NCBI GenBank assembly: GCA_947475815.1
Contig: CANJOT010000006.1
Location: 1 to 44,397, forward strand
Length of the DNA: 44,397 bases
Reading direction: 5' to 3'
Source: Burkholderiales bacterium
GTDB taxonomy: Bacteria > Pseudomonadota > Gammaproteobacteria > Burkholderiales > Burkholderiaceae_D
Made by a program: the position numbers and the translations under genes. Each line of letters opens with the position of its first letter. Within the stretch, counting starts at the first letter, position 1. Positions 1 through 10,300 of the stretch are shown here, piece after piece. The notes under the pieces were generated by a model. That model did not search any database and had not been told where the DNA came from. It was given only the letters and a program-made list of their open reading frames with translations.

Positions 1-771
1 TGCCAGCCGGGCCTGGCCGTTCTGCTGATCGGCGACGATCCTGCATCGCAGGTCTATGTCCGCAACAAGGTCAAGGCCTGCGAAGACACCGGCGTCTTTT
101 CCCTGCTCGAACGCCTGCCGGCCGCCATGACCGAAGCCGACCTGCTGGCGCGCATTGCCGAACTGAATGACGATGCGCGCATCCACGGCATCCTCGTGCA
201 ACTGCCGCTGCCGGCGCACATTGACAGCCACAAAGTGATCGAGGCCATCAGCGCCGACAAAGACGTCGATGGCTTTCACATGCTCTCCGCCGGTGCGCTC
301 ATGACGGGCGCCACCGGCTTTCGACCCTGCACGCCCTACGGTGTCATGAAAATGCTGGCTTCCACCGGCGTGCCGCTGCGCGGTGCCCATGCGGTGGTCA
401 TTGGCCGCAGCAACATTGTCGGCAAACCCATGGCCATGCTGCTGCTGGCCGAAAGTGCCACCGTCACTGTCTGTCACAGCGCCACGCGCGATCTCGGCGC
501 CATGACGCGCCAGGCCGACATCATCGTCGCCGCCGTCGGGCGCGCGAAACTGCTCACGGCCGACATGGTCAAACCAGGCGCCGTCGTCATCGACGTCGGC
601 ATGAACCGCGATGAAGCCGGAAAATTGTGCGGCGATGTCGATTTTGCCGGCGTGCGTGAGGTCGCCAGCTGGATCACTCCAGTGCCAGGCGGCGTTGGGC
701 CGATGACCATCACCATGTTGCTCGTCAATACGCTGGAAGCTGCCGAACGCGCTACCACACTGGTGCGCTGA
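1..771 (+). CDS. folD: Bifunctional methylenetetrahydrofolate dehydrogenase / cyclohydrolase, 5'-truncated by window edge
   Basis: FolD interconverts 5,10-methylene-THF, 5,10-methenyl-THF and 10-formyl-THF in the cytosol, using NADP. The reading frame is open from base 1, so the true start lies left of the window; the ATG at 127 is internal. Before it the frame reads a [17 protein letters not shown] stretch, which holds the family's catalytic Tyr and Lys. Downstream are [11 protein letters not shown] (nucleotide-binding loop), DVGMNR and [13 protein letters not shown], all FolD signatures. About 256 residues are present of a usual 280-290, so roughly 30 N-terminal residues are missing. Its product, 10-formyl-THF, is the substrate of PurU encoded at 17686-18561, but the two genes are not linked. 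Confidence 0.96.
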   Translation, partial: CQPGLAVLLIGDDPASQVYVRNKVKACEDTGVFSLLERLPAAMTEADLLARIAELNDDARIHGILVQLPLPAHIDSHKVIEAISADKDVDGFHMLSAGALMTGATGFRPCTPYGVMKMLASTGVPLRGAHAVVIGRSNIVGKPMAMLLLAESATVTVCHSATRDLGAMTRQADIIVAAVGRAKLLTADMVKPGAVVIDVGMNRDEAGKLCGDVDFAGVREVASWITPVPGGVGPMTITMLLVNTLEAAERATTLVR

Positions 772-901
772 ATTTTGCGTCCGGCTTTTGCGTCCGGCTC
801 AGCAGGAGCACAGACGGGTACCGTCACACTGTCTTGCACTGCCGCGCTGAGGCCCCATATTGCCCCCATGTCTGTTTACTTCCGATCGTCACAAGGCAAC
901 G

Positions 902-2968
902 ATGAATCCTGTCTCTGAATCCAATCCCATGCTCGATTTTTCCGGTCTGGCACGCTTTGATGCCATCCGCCCCGAGCATGTCCAGCCCGCCATCGACCAG
1001 TTGCTCGACGAAAACCGCAGCGCCCTGCACATCCTCGAAGACCCCGCCTCGCCTGCCAACTGGCACGAATTCATCGAACCATTGGAAGATGTCACCGAAC
1101 GGCTGTCGCGCGCCTGGAAAGCGGTTGAGCACATGAACGCCGTGGTCGACTCGCCCGAACTGCGCGCCGCCTACAACGAGGCCCTGCCGCGCGTCACCGA
1201 GTTCTGGGCAGGCCTGTCGCAAAATCTCAAACTGTTCCAGAAGTACCAGGCCCTTGCACAATCACCCGAGTTCGAAGGCTACAACGCCGCGCGCAAACGC
1301 GTCATCAACAACGCCCTGCGCGACTTCCGCCTCGGCGGCGCCGAACTGGCCGAATCCGCCAAGCCGCGTTTTGCCGACATCCAGGAACGTCAGGGTGCGC
1401 TCGGCCAGAAATATTCCGAAAACGTGCTGGACGCCACCAATGAATTTGCACTCTACGTCGATGATGTCAACGCACTGGCCGGCCTGCCCGCCGACGCACT
1501 GGCCGCCGCGCGCGCGCGCGCCGAGGCTGACGGCAAACCAGGCTGGAAAATCACCCTGCACATGCCCTCGTATCTGGCCGTGGTGCAATACGCCGACGAC
1601 CGCGCCCTGCGCGAAAAAATCTATCAGGCCTACTGCACGCGCGCCTCGGACGTCGGCCCGGCCGAGCGCGACAACAGCGCCCTGATCGTCGAAACCCTGC
1701 AACTGCGCGCCGAAGAAGCGCACATGCTCGGTTACCGCAATTACGCCGAAGTCTCGCTCGTGCCCAAGATGGCCAAAACGCCGACCGAGGTGATCGACTT
1801 CCTGATCGACCTGGGACAGCGCGCCCGGCCCTACGCCGAACGCGACCTGACCGAATTGCGTGAATTTGCCGCACGCCAACTGGGCATCGCCGACCTGCAG
1901 GTCTGGGACATGGCCTACGCCTCGGAAAAACTGCGTGAGGCGCGCTATGCGTTTTCCGAACAGGAAGTGAAGCAGTATTTTCCGGAACCCAAGGTGCTCG
2001 AAGGCCTGTTCAAGGTCGTCGAGACACTGTTCCGCGTGCGCATCAAACCGGACAGCGCGCCGCTGTGGCACCGCGATGCGCGCTTCTTCCGCGTTGAATC
2101 CGCCAACGGGCAATTGCTCGCCCAGTTTTACCTCGACCTGTACGCCCGGCCCGGCAAGCGCGGCGGGGCCTGGATGGACGATGCACGTGGCCGCCGCCGC
2201 TTGACCGATGGCGGCCTGCAGACGCCGATCGCCCTTCTGACCTGCAACTTTTCCGAACCGCTCAAGGGCGCCGATGGCCAGATGCGCCCGGCCCTGTTTA
2301 CCCACGACGAAGTCACCACGCTGTTCCACGAATTCGGCCATGGCCTGCATCACATGCTCACGCAGGTCGAAGAAATGCCGGTGTCGGGCATCAACGGCGT
2401 GGAATGGGATGCGGTCGAATTGCCCTCGCAGTTCATGGAAAATTTCTGCTGGGAATGGGATGTGCTCAAGCACATGACCAGCCAGATCGACAGCGGTGCG
2501 CCGCTGCCACGCGCGCTGTTTGACAAGATGCTGGCCGCAAAGAACTTTCAGGCCGGCCTGCAAACCCTGCGGCAAATCGAGCTTGGCCTGTTTGACATGC
2601 GCCTGCATCACGACCCGGCGAGCTACCAGGCGGACACCGTCATGACGCTGCTTGCGGTGGTGCGCAAACAATACGCCCTGCTGCCCGTGCCGGCCTATAA
2701 CCGCCTGCCGCACCAGTTTTCACACATCTTTGCCGGCGGTTATGCAGCCGGGTACTACAGCTACAAATGGGCCGAAGTGCTGTCGGCCGACGCCTACGCG
2801 CGCTTCGAGGAGGACGGGGTCCTCAATCCCGAGACGGGTGCACGCTTTTGCGACGAAATCCTTGGCATGGGCGGCAGCCGGCCGGCCATTGAATCTTTTC
2901 AGGCCTTCCGGCATCGGACCCCTACCATCGACGCGCTGTTGCGCCATAATGGCATGAGTGGCACTTGA
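902..2968 (+). CDS. prlC: Oligopeptidase A (M3 metallopeptidase)
   Basis: This is a cytosolic zinc endopeptidase that degrades short peptides, including cleaved signal peptides. The protein has 688 residues, normal for oligopeptidase A. The HEFGHGLHH motif near residues 475-485 gives the zinc-binding HExxH, and the downstream glutamate region (NGVEWDAVELPSQFMENF) is also family-typical. The N-terminus (LDFSGLARFDAIRPEHVQPAI) matches the usual oligopeptidase A start. I chose ATG 902; a TTG at 860 adds 14 unconserved residues. The gene lies 130 bp after folD on the same strand and ends 50 bp before the next gene. Confidence 0.96.
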   Translation: MNPVSESNPMLDFSGLARFDAIRPEHVQPAIDQLLDENRSALHILEDPASPANWHEFIEPLEDVTERLSRAWKAVEHMNAVVDSPELRAAYNEALPRVTEFWAGLSQNLKLFQKYQALAQSPEFEGYNAARKRVINNALRDFRLGGAELAESAKPRFADIQERQGALGQKYSENVLDATNEFALYVDDVNALAGLPADALAAARARAEADGKPGWKITLHMPSYLAVVQYADDRALREKIYQAYCTRASDVGPAERDNSALIVETLQLRAEEAHMLGYRNYAEVSLVPKMAKTPTEVIDFLIDLGQRARPYAERDLTELREFAARQLGIADLQVWDMAYASEKLREARYAFSEQEVKQYFPEPKVLEGLFKVVETLFRVRIKPDSAPLWHRDARFFRVESANGQLLAQFYLDLYARPGKRGGAWMDDARGRRRLTDGGLQTPIALLTCNFSEPLKGADGQMRPALFTHDEVTTLFHEFGHGLHHMLTQVEEMPVSGINGVEWDAVELPSQFMENFCWEWDVLKHMTSQIDSGAPLPRALFDKMLAAKNFQAGLQTLRQIELGLFDMRLHHDPASYQADTVMTLLAVVRKQYALLPVPAYNRLPHQFSHIFAGGYAAGYYSYKWAEVLSADAYARFEEDGVLNPETGARFCDEILGMGGSRPAIESFQAFRHRTPTIDALLRHNGMSGT

Positions 2969-3018
2969 TGTTTTCGGGCCGGGGCCTCGTCCGATTTTCA
3001 AAGCATGGGAGTTTTTAC

Positions 3019-3657
3019 ATGTTGCGTATCAGTCTGGCAAGCAAGCTGGTCAACCCTCTGGTCAGGACGCTGGTTCTGACGGGGCTCTGCACGCTCACAA
3101 GCGTGGCGCAGGCCCAATACAAATCGGTCAGCCCCGATGGCCGGGTGACCTATAGCGACCAGCCGCCTCCGGGCGATGCCCGGGTGGTGGAACAGCGCTC
3201 CTTCGGCCAGCCGCTGGCAAGCCCCACCCTGCAGCCGGAAGTGCAACAGGCCATGAGCAGCGCGCCAGTCACGCTCTACACCACCGACAAGTGCGAGCCC
3301 TGTGATCGCGCGCGCGCCTTTTTGCGCGGCCGTGGTGTGCCGTTCACGGAAAAATACGTCAAGACCGACGATGAGATCAAACTGTTCCGCGCCATCTCAC
3401 CCGATGGCAGCATCCCCTTGGCCACCATCGGCGCGCGCAAACAGACTGGTTTTGAAGCGGGCGCATGGGGTGCGGCACTCGATGCGGCAGGTTATCCCAC
3501 CGAAATCAAGCTGCCGGTCAACTACAAGGATCCCGTCCCCGAGAGCATCGTGCCCCTTGCACCGGCGCAAAATTCGAGCGGCAGCGATGGCCGGCCCGCG
3601 CCCATTCCGCAGGCACCGCCCGATTCTGGCAATGCACCACCCGGGTTCCGCTTTTAG
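3019..3657 (+). CDS. Exported DUF4124 / glutaredoxin-like protein
   Basis: The 212-residue protein has an N-terminal signal peptide (about residues 1-33, hydrophobic core followed by VAQAQ). Next is a DUF4124-like segment (YKSVSPDGRVTYSDQPP), and then a glutaredoxin fold region with a CEPC dithiol motif near residue 95 (TLYTTDKCEPCDRARAFL). The tail is rich in Pro, Ser and Gly. It is probably a periplasmic thiol-disulfide protein; substrates are unknown. ATG 3019 is preferred because GGGAG lies 8 bases upstream and the signal peptide begins there; an upstream ATG at 2965 overlaps the prlC stop. The gene may be co-transcribed with prlC. Confidence 0.82.
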   Translation: MLRISLASKLVNPLVRTLVLTGLCTLTSVAQAQYKSVSPDGRVTYSDQPPPGDARVVEQRSFGQPLASPTLQPEVQQAMSSAPVTLYTTDKCEPCDRARAFLRGRGVPFTEKYVKTDDEIKLFRAISPDGSIPLATIGARKQTGFEAGAWGAALDAAGYPTEIKLPVNYKDPVPESIVPLAPAQNSSGSDGRPAPIPQAPPDSGNAPPGFRF

Positions 3658-3727
3658 GGCCTGCTTTTAGAGCGTGCTTTGAGAACCTGCTGCGCGCGTT
3701 TGGCTCTGGTGCCGGCGCGCGCTGACT

Positions 3728-4183
3728 TCAATCCGGCGGCTGGGTGGCCACCAGAGCATCGTAGATGGCCTGGGCATCAAACGGGCGCTGCATGTCGACC
3801 CGCATGACCGCGTCGACAAAACCCGCGGGCGGCTGATAAGCATGCTCCGACAGGTAGTGGACCACCAGCGACGGCGCCACGAAATAATGACCAGCCTCGC
3901 GATCCGGAACCAGTAACTCGCACGCACCAACGTACGGATTGTGGAATCCCGACATACCACACACGGCACAGGCATGCCCGCCACGCACAAGGTTGAAGCG
4001 GGCATCAAAAAAACCTGCACCGGCCGGCCAGGCATCGAGCATGGCGGTGAGTTTTTCAAGCAGCCGCGGTGACACCACCCCTCTGGAGAACGAGCTGGAG
4101 CCATCCAGCCAGCCGACATTGAGCACGTCCGGCAGGGCAATGGGCAGGCAATATTCGTAGGGGCTCAAGTCTGCATAAACCAT
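3728..4183 (-). CDS. Small protein downstream of the RHS gene, candidate immunity protein
   Basis: The 151-residue soluble protein has no signal peptide or membrane segment. It begins MVYADLSPYEY, followed by VLNVGWLD and a cysteine-rich patch (CAVCGMSGFHNPYVGACELLV) that could bind a metal. I recall an uncharacterised DUF family with a similar opening (possibly DUF7919), but have not verified this. An AGGAT ribosome site precedes the ATG at 4183. It lies 143 bp downstream of the giant RHS gene on the same strand, the usual place for the immunity gene of an RHS or contact-dependent toxin. Immunity function is inferred from position only. Confidence 0.6.
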   Translation of the reverse strand: MVYADLSPYEYCLPIALPDVLNVGWLDGSSSFSRGVVSPRLLEKLTAMLDAWPAGAGFFDARFNLVRGGHACAVCGMSGFHNPYVGACELLVPDREAGHYFVAPSLVVHYLSEHAYQPPAGFVDAVMRVDMQRPFDAQAIYDALVATQPPD

Positions 4184-4203
4184 GACAATATCCTGATGCT
4201 AAA

Positions 4204-4236
4204 GGTCAAACCAATGGTCAAACCAAGGGTCAATCC
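4204..4236. repeat. 12-bp tandem repeat in the RHS/immunity spacer
   Basis: Two exact-length units, GGTCAAACCAAT and GGTCAAACCAAG, are followed by a partial third, GGTCAATCC. They lie between the RHS stop codon and the start of the small downstream gene. They could be a protein-binding array or simple slippage; nothing in the sequence decides this. Confidence 0.6.
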
Positions 4237-4326
4237 CGCGGCCAATCCAGACGCAACCGGGCAAGACGGTTCCTGAACAATGGCTGAAGCGGCCACACCA
4301 CAACACACCCTCGTCCGCGCTACGCT

Positions 4327-7300
4327 TCATGGCGATTTGCCCCGGATAAACTGCGTGCAGGCCGCCCACTGAACGCAGCCCATGCCCGGCTCGAGTATGT
4401 TTTTGAGCAGGGTCGGACGCGCCACGGATTGCGATGCACTGTACAGGTTTATGACCCGGTCGGGCGGAAACAGCGTGTAGCCAGGCACACGCGTCCCGGG
4501 CAGCCAGGTGGTCATGCCCTCGAGGTCGAGCGCAACACGTGGATTGACGCGGCCCAGTGCCGCCAGTCCGGCCCAGTCGCCCTTTTCAATGAATTGGCCG
4601 GTACGGTCAAGAATGCTGATATCGGGACGGGGCAAGGTGATGGCCGTGCCTTCCGGAACAATGAACGAGTGCTGACCGGAAAATTTGCCGCCATGCCCCG
4701 TCAGCGCTGTGCCCGTGCCCCCAGGCAGGATGCGTGCGGCGCCGGCGTGTCCCGCCTGTCCGGGCAGGGCACGCAAGCCGCTCGCGGCATTCAGGCCCGC
4801 CTCACCCAGACGGCTGGCCGCGCCGGAGATCGTTCCGATCGGCACAACACCACCCAAGCCCACAGCGGCGAACGACAGATCGCGCACCACCCCGAGCCAG
4901 GACTCCACCTGCTCCGCACCTTCGCTGCTCAGACTCGCGCGGGCCATGGCCTCGCCGGCGCGTGTCGCCAGCGCCGGGACCATCAGGACCTGTGTGGCCA
5001 CACTCTCCACCAGGCGCGGCGCGGCCAGCGCGGCAACACCCACAGCGTTGATGATGCGCGTGCCCCAGCCCAGTTCGGCATCGCCCGCCTCGGCCACGGC
5101 ACGGTCAAAAGAGGCTTCGATGGGGCCATGGATTTCATAGGGCAGTTGCGCTACCGGCAGAACCGTACTGGCGGCCAGCAGCTCGAACGAGGGCGTCTTG
5201 TCGAACACGCCGCGTGCCTCAAGGCCAATGGCATACAGCTCGGCAGGCGAATAACCGAAACCCGCCGGCAGCGTCAGCTCGGGGCTTGCCAGCACCTCGG
5301 TCATGGTCGGTAATTCGAGCGGCGTGCCGGCTGTGGAATCTTCCGGCACGCCGGTGGCGTCAACGCCACGATCGTTCATCAGGGCATGGGCCAGACCACT
5401 GCCCAGAACATTGCCCACCGCATCGGTGGCGATCCGTTCGAGGCTGAGCCGGCCACCACGCGCAAGCACCCCAACGGCCGCGCCGCTCATGCCGGCGAGC
5501 GTCTGTACGGCCACCGCAGCCATCGGTGGCGCGGTGAACAGTTCGCTGACGAGCGGCAAGCCGGTTTCGGCGGAAGGCGCCGTCAGCAGGTTCCCGGTCA
5601 GGGCTCCAGCACCCGCACTCAGACCCGAAGCAGCCAGGCCGGGCAAATTGAACTGGTCCTGCAAACCGGTCAGTACGGCCAGGCCCTGCCCCGCAGCATT
5701 GCCCAGCGCAGCACGGGCGGCAACGTTGCCGATGCCGGCCAGAGAATCCGGCCAGTCCGCCGACCCGGGGCCGGGCAACACTGCCCCAAGGCCTGCCGAG
5801 ACACCGCCACCAATGGCGGCCCCGCCGACGGCACGCCAGCTGATCGCGTTGCGCGCACCAGTCAACACACCCGCCCCCTGACTGGCCAGGGAACCCAGCG
5901 CGGCGCTGCTTGCGCCGGACGCAAACTGCGCGGCAAAGCCGGCTTCGGCCGTGGCCGCGCCCGGCCCGGCAAACAGTGCCGGCGTCAGGGTGTACTGCTG
6001 CAGAACCACCGTGACGGCGATCGCCACGACCGTCATCAACACCGCTCCGAGGCCACCGCAGCCCGAGCCACCCTGACTGGCTGGCGCCGGCAGAGCGGGC
6101 GTGGTATCGCCGATGTAGTGAGCCGCATCGAAAGGCAAAAAAACGCCGGCACCGTTGTGCTGCCCGGTGATGAGCGCGGGCAGACTGAGCGTTTGCCCGG
6201 CGCGCAGACCATCCGGCGTGAACAGGCCGTTGGCCTCGGCAATCCGGGTCCAGAGCTGGCTGTCACCATATCTTGCCTGGGCAATCGACAGCAGTGTCTC
6301 GCCCGGCAACACAAGGTGCCGGCCTGGCATGGCCGCGGCCAGAGCCGGCGTGACGGCCTGCCACGACAGGTTGAGGCGGGCCGCGGCAGCGGAAGCCAGC
6401 TCCTCGCTGCCCAGTGTTTCGCCATTGACCACCAGCAGACGCGTGACCCTGCCACCCTGCCCGACCTGCAGCAAGCGGCCGCTGGCATCGTTGATCATGC
6501 TGCGATCATTGCTGTGCAGTGTGCTGTCGGTCACGGCAACGAGCGTGCCATTGACGTCGTACCGGCGGGTCGTCACCCCGCGCTGTCCGGCAGCGCCGGT
6601 GACTTCAACACGGCTTTCCCGATCGTCGTCAAAACGGCTCCAGCTGCTCTGGTAGCTCGCGCTGGTGCCAGCATTGCCCGAATCGGGGTCCTGATCAGTG
6701 TGCCGCCAGGCAAGCAGATTGCCAGCAGCGTCGTAGCGCTCGTTATCGATCGCGGCCAGGGGCGTGCCGTCGCTCTTGAAGACGCGCTGACCGAGCAGGC
6801 GGCCATTTGCATCGAAGCGGTTGAGCCGGGTTGTGCTGCCTAGGCCAGAACCGCCCAGATGGCTCGCCACTTCCGGCTCAAACCCGCCATCAGGGCCCGA
6901 CTGCAGCAGGCGACCGGCAGCATCGTAATAACGCCGGTCGACCAGCCACTGATCGCGACGCACACTCGACAGGCGATTGAGTGCATCGTACAGATACGTC
7001 TCGGTCACCTCACCGGCCTGTGCATCGACCACCAGCGGGATCCGTTCAAACACCGGCTGGCCAGACTCATCAGAATAAGCGACCACGGTCTCGCCGCCAC
7101 TGCGCGTCACGCGCTCGCCCCAGGCGGTATCGCGGATGCGATTGCCGTTCAGGTCATAAGCGAGGCGATGTCCCTGACCCGGACCGATGGCGCCAGCCGC
7201 GCTGAGGCCATCGACCAGAATCTGCCGGTCCATGCTGTCGTACGCAAACCAGCGCGCCGACTCGGGCGCCCCGGTACGCGTGCTGCGCAACACGTTGCGA

Positions 7301-10300
7301 TTGCCGTTGGCATCGTACTCGATGCCCAGATGCAGGCGGCCATCGGCCACATCGCGCAAACGCCCCAGGGCATCGTAGGCCAGATGATTGTCCTGAAAAA
7401 CGCTGCCGTCCTGCACAGTGGTTTCGCGCACATGCCGGCCGGCACGGTCATATGCCCAACTGCTGACCTGATGTTGGGCGCGGTCCTCCAGTTCGAGCAC
7501 CTGACCGGCGGCGTCATACCGGTACACGCGATTCTGGCCGCGGCTGCTGGCCTCGGCCACACGCTGGCGCGCGCGGTCATAGCGGTAAACAAACACTGCG
7601 CCGCCAAGGTCGGTGTGAGCAAGTATCTGACCAAAGCCATCGAGCACCCAACTGGCGGTATAGCCATTGGCATCAGTTTCACCGATCTTGCGACCGGCCG
7701 GATCAAACGCCATGCGCACCGTCTGGCCCAGCGGCTGCCGTCGGGCAATGATCTGGTCGCGCAGATCATACTGATAATGCAGTGTCTCGCCATTGCCATT
7801 GGTGCTGCTCAGCAGCCGACCGGCCTGATCATAAGAGCGTTGCTCAACAAGGCGCTGAACACCGGCATCCAACCGCCGCCCGTCGGACGACATGGTCGAT
7901 ACCGCGACGCTTTCGTGAATGACGCCGGTCAGGCGGCCAAGGCCATCACGCACAAAGTCCGTGCGATGACCCATCGCGTCCACCTGACGCTGCTCCTGAC
8001 CGAAGCCGTCAAACAGCCAGCGCACCACACCACCGTCGGCATGATGTTCGCTGATGCGGTTGCCGGCCGCATCAATGCTCCAGGCCATCACCTGCCCCTT
8101 GGCATCGCGCAGGGCGATCTGCCGTCCGAGGCGATCGTAATACCACTGTCTCCCGGTCGAGGTGATGCCGGCGCGCCCGCCCGGATCGGGCAGGGTTTCG
8201 GCGATCACCTGATTGGCGGCGTTGTACCGCCAGGTGGTCAGCCAATACGGCGCGCGCGGATCGCTGACCGAAAGCAGATTGCCCCAACGATCGAAGGTCT
8301 GCTCGATCACCGGTCGTACCGCGGCGGTGCTCGTCGGGCTCGCAGCGGCGGTCTGCGCGGGGCTGGCAATAAAATCGGCACGCCAGTTTGGCCCGGGTGG
8401 CCCCGTCTCGAGCATACCGCTGGCGAGCAGCAGTGCATGATTGAGCCCGTCGAGCGAACGCAGGCGGTATTCAAACCGCCCGGCGGGCAGACCGCGGCCA
8501 TCAAAACGCAGCGCCTCACCAAAATCGGTCAAGGTGGCTTCGGCGGCTTCAGTCCAATCGGCCGACGCAGCGCTTGCGGCCGGCCGTAGCTGCAGGCTGA
8601 GATGCAGGCTGACGTCGGCCGGCTTGCTGACCTCCAGTACACTGTCTTGCGGCTCAGACCCCATTGCAGCCGGGGTACGCTCCATGAGCAACTGCCAGGC
8701 ACCCTGAACATCCCGCTTGTAGACGCGCACGCGCTCAATGCGTGTGATGCCGCCTGGCAGAGCACCACTTTCCTGCCAGCGCAGTTGCATGCCGGCATCG
8801 GCCAGCGCCGCAGCACGCGTTTCGGTACGTGTGCGCAGTTCCGGCAGACCGGATTCACCACCGGCCTCGGTCCAGTAATCAAGCACCAGTTGTACCTCAC
8901 CACGACCAAGGCTGGCCAGACTGGTCCAGCTCAGGTCGACGCGATTTTCACCGCTCAGGCTTGCGTTACCACTTTCATCAAACACCACGGCTGCCGGGGT
9001 GATGCTGGCCAGCACAAAGGCCGAGCGCAGTTGCACCTGAGCGGGTGCCTCGATGCGCGCAGGCAAGGTCTGGGCGGTGATGCGGCCGAGCAGGTCGCGC
9101 TGGAAATCGGTACGGCGTACGTCGGTGCCGTTGTAGAGGCCGATGGCCACCGCCTGAGCGGCGCTGCTCAAAGCATGAAAGTCCAGATCGGCGCCGCCGC
9201 TGCCGCTGCTGCGCAACTCGGCACTGCGCTGGCCGCTCAGGTCGTGCAGGAAGATGCGCTCCACTCCATCAGCGCCATTGCTGCGCCAGAGTACGCCGGC
9301 GTTGTCATACTCAAAATGCTGTTCGCCATCGGCCACGCCACGGATGCCGGTGGCGATCTTTTCACCGAAGGCGTTGTAAGCGCTGTCACGCTCAACCACG
9401 CCGGCCGCGCTCTGGCTGACCCGCTCAACACGCCCACCGTCGGCACCGCCGCGCAGCACGCTGGTCGAAGCGGGGGTGAGCGCGCGAATCTCGCGACCGG
9501 CGGCATCCCGTTCAAACACGGCAAAACGGGTGGAGCGCACGCCGTCTTCATCGTTCAGATCCTGCCACTGCCCAGCCAGACGGCCGGCCGCATCCCAGGA
9601 AAAATATTCGCTCGCGCCGGCCGCATCGGCACTCTGCACCCTGAGGCCGCGCGTGTCGAACAGAGCCAGCGTCACGCGGTCAGTCGGGTCAGGGGTGCTG
9701 ACATACGCGTCGAGCTGTGCGCTGATTGCGCCCCGTGCCCGCTCAATCGTCACGACGGCGTTGCCGGCTGCGTCACGGCCAAACTCCCTGAGTGGGTTGA
9801 AGGGCGCACCATCCAGACCCACCGGACGTGCCGGCCCGGTTTGCGCGCGCACACGACCGAGCGCGTCATACCAGGTGCGCACCTCGCCGCCGGCCGCATC
9901 AATCACACGAAGGCGGTTGCCGAGCGCGTCGAGTTCATACACCGTTTCCAGATCAGCACGGCGGCGGACCGGTGCGAGCACACCCGCCACCCCGTCGTGC
10001 TCGCTGATCTCGACCGCCACGCGGGTTTCGCCCACCAGGCGATTGGCACGATCCCAGCGCCAGGCGGTGAGCCGGTCATCCGGCCCGGTCTGCGCGACGC
10101 TGGCCGCGCCGCCTCCGCTGGCATCCGGCACCGGGGCATTCAAGGCCCGTGCATAGTCGCGCTGCTCGATCCGGTTGCCCCAGGCATCAAAACGCATGGT
10201 GCTCAGGTACCCCAGCGCATCAATGCTGGCGATCTGCTGACCACGCTGATCGTATTCAAAACGGCTCAGGGCACTGCGGCCATCGACCGCGTTGATCAGG

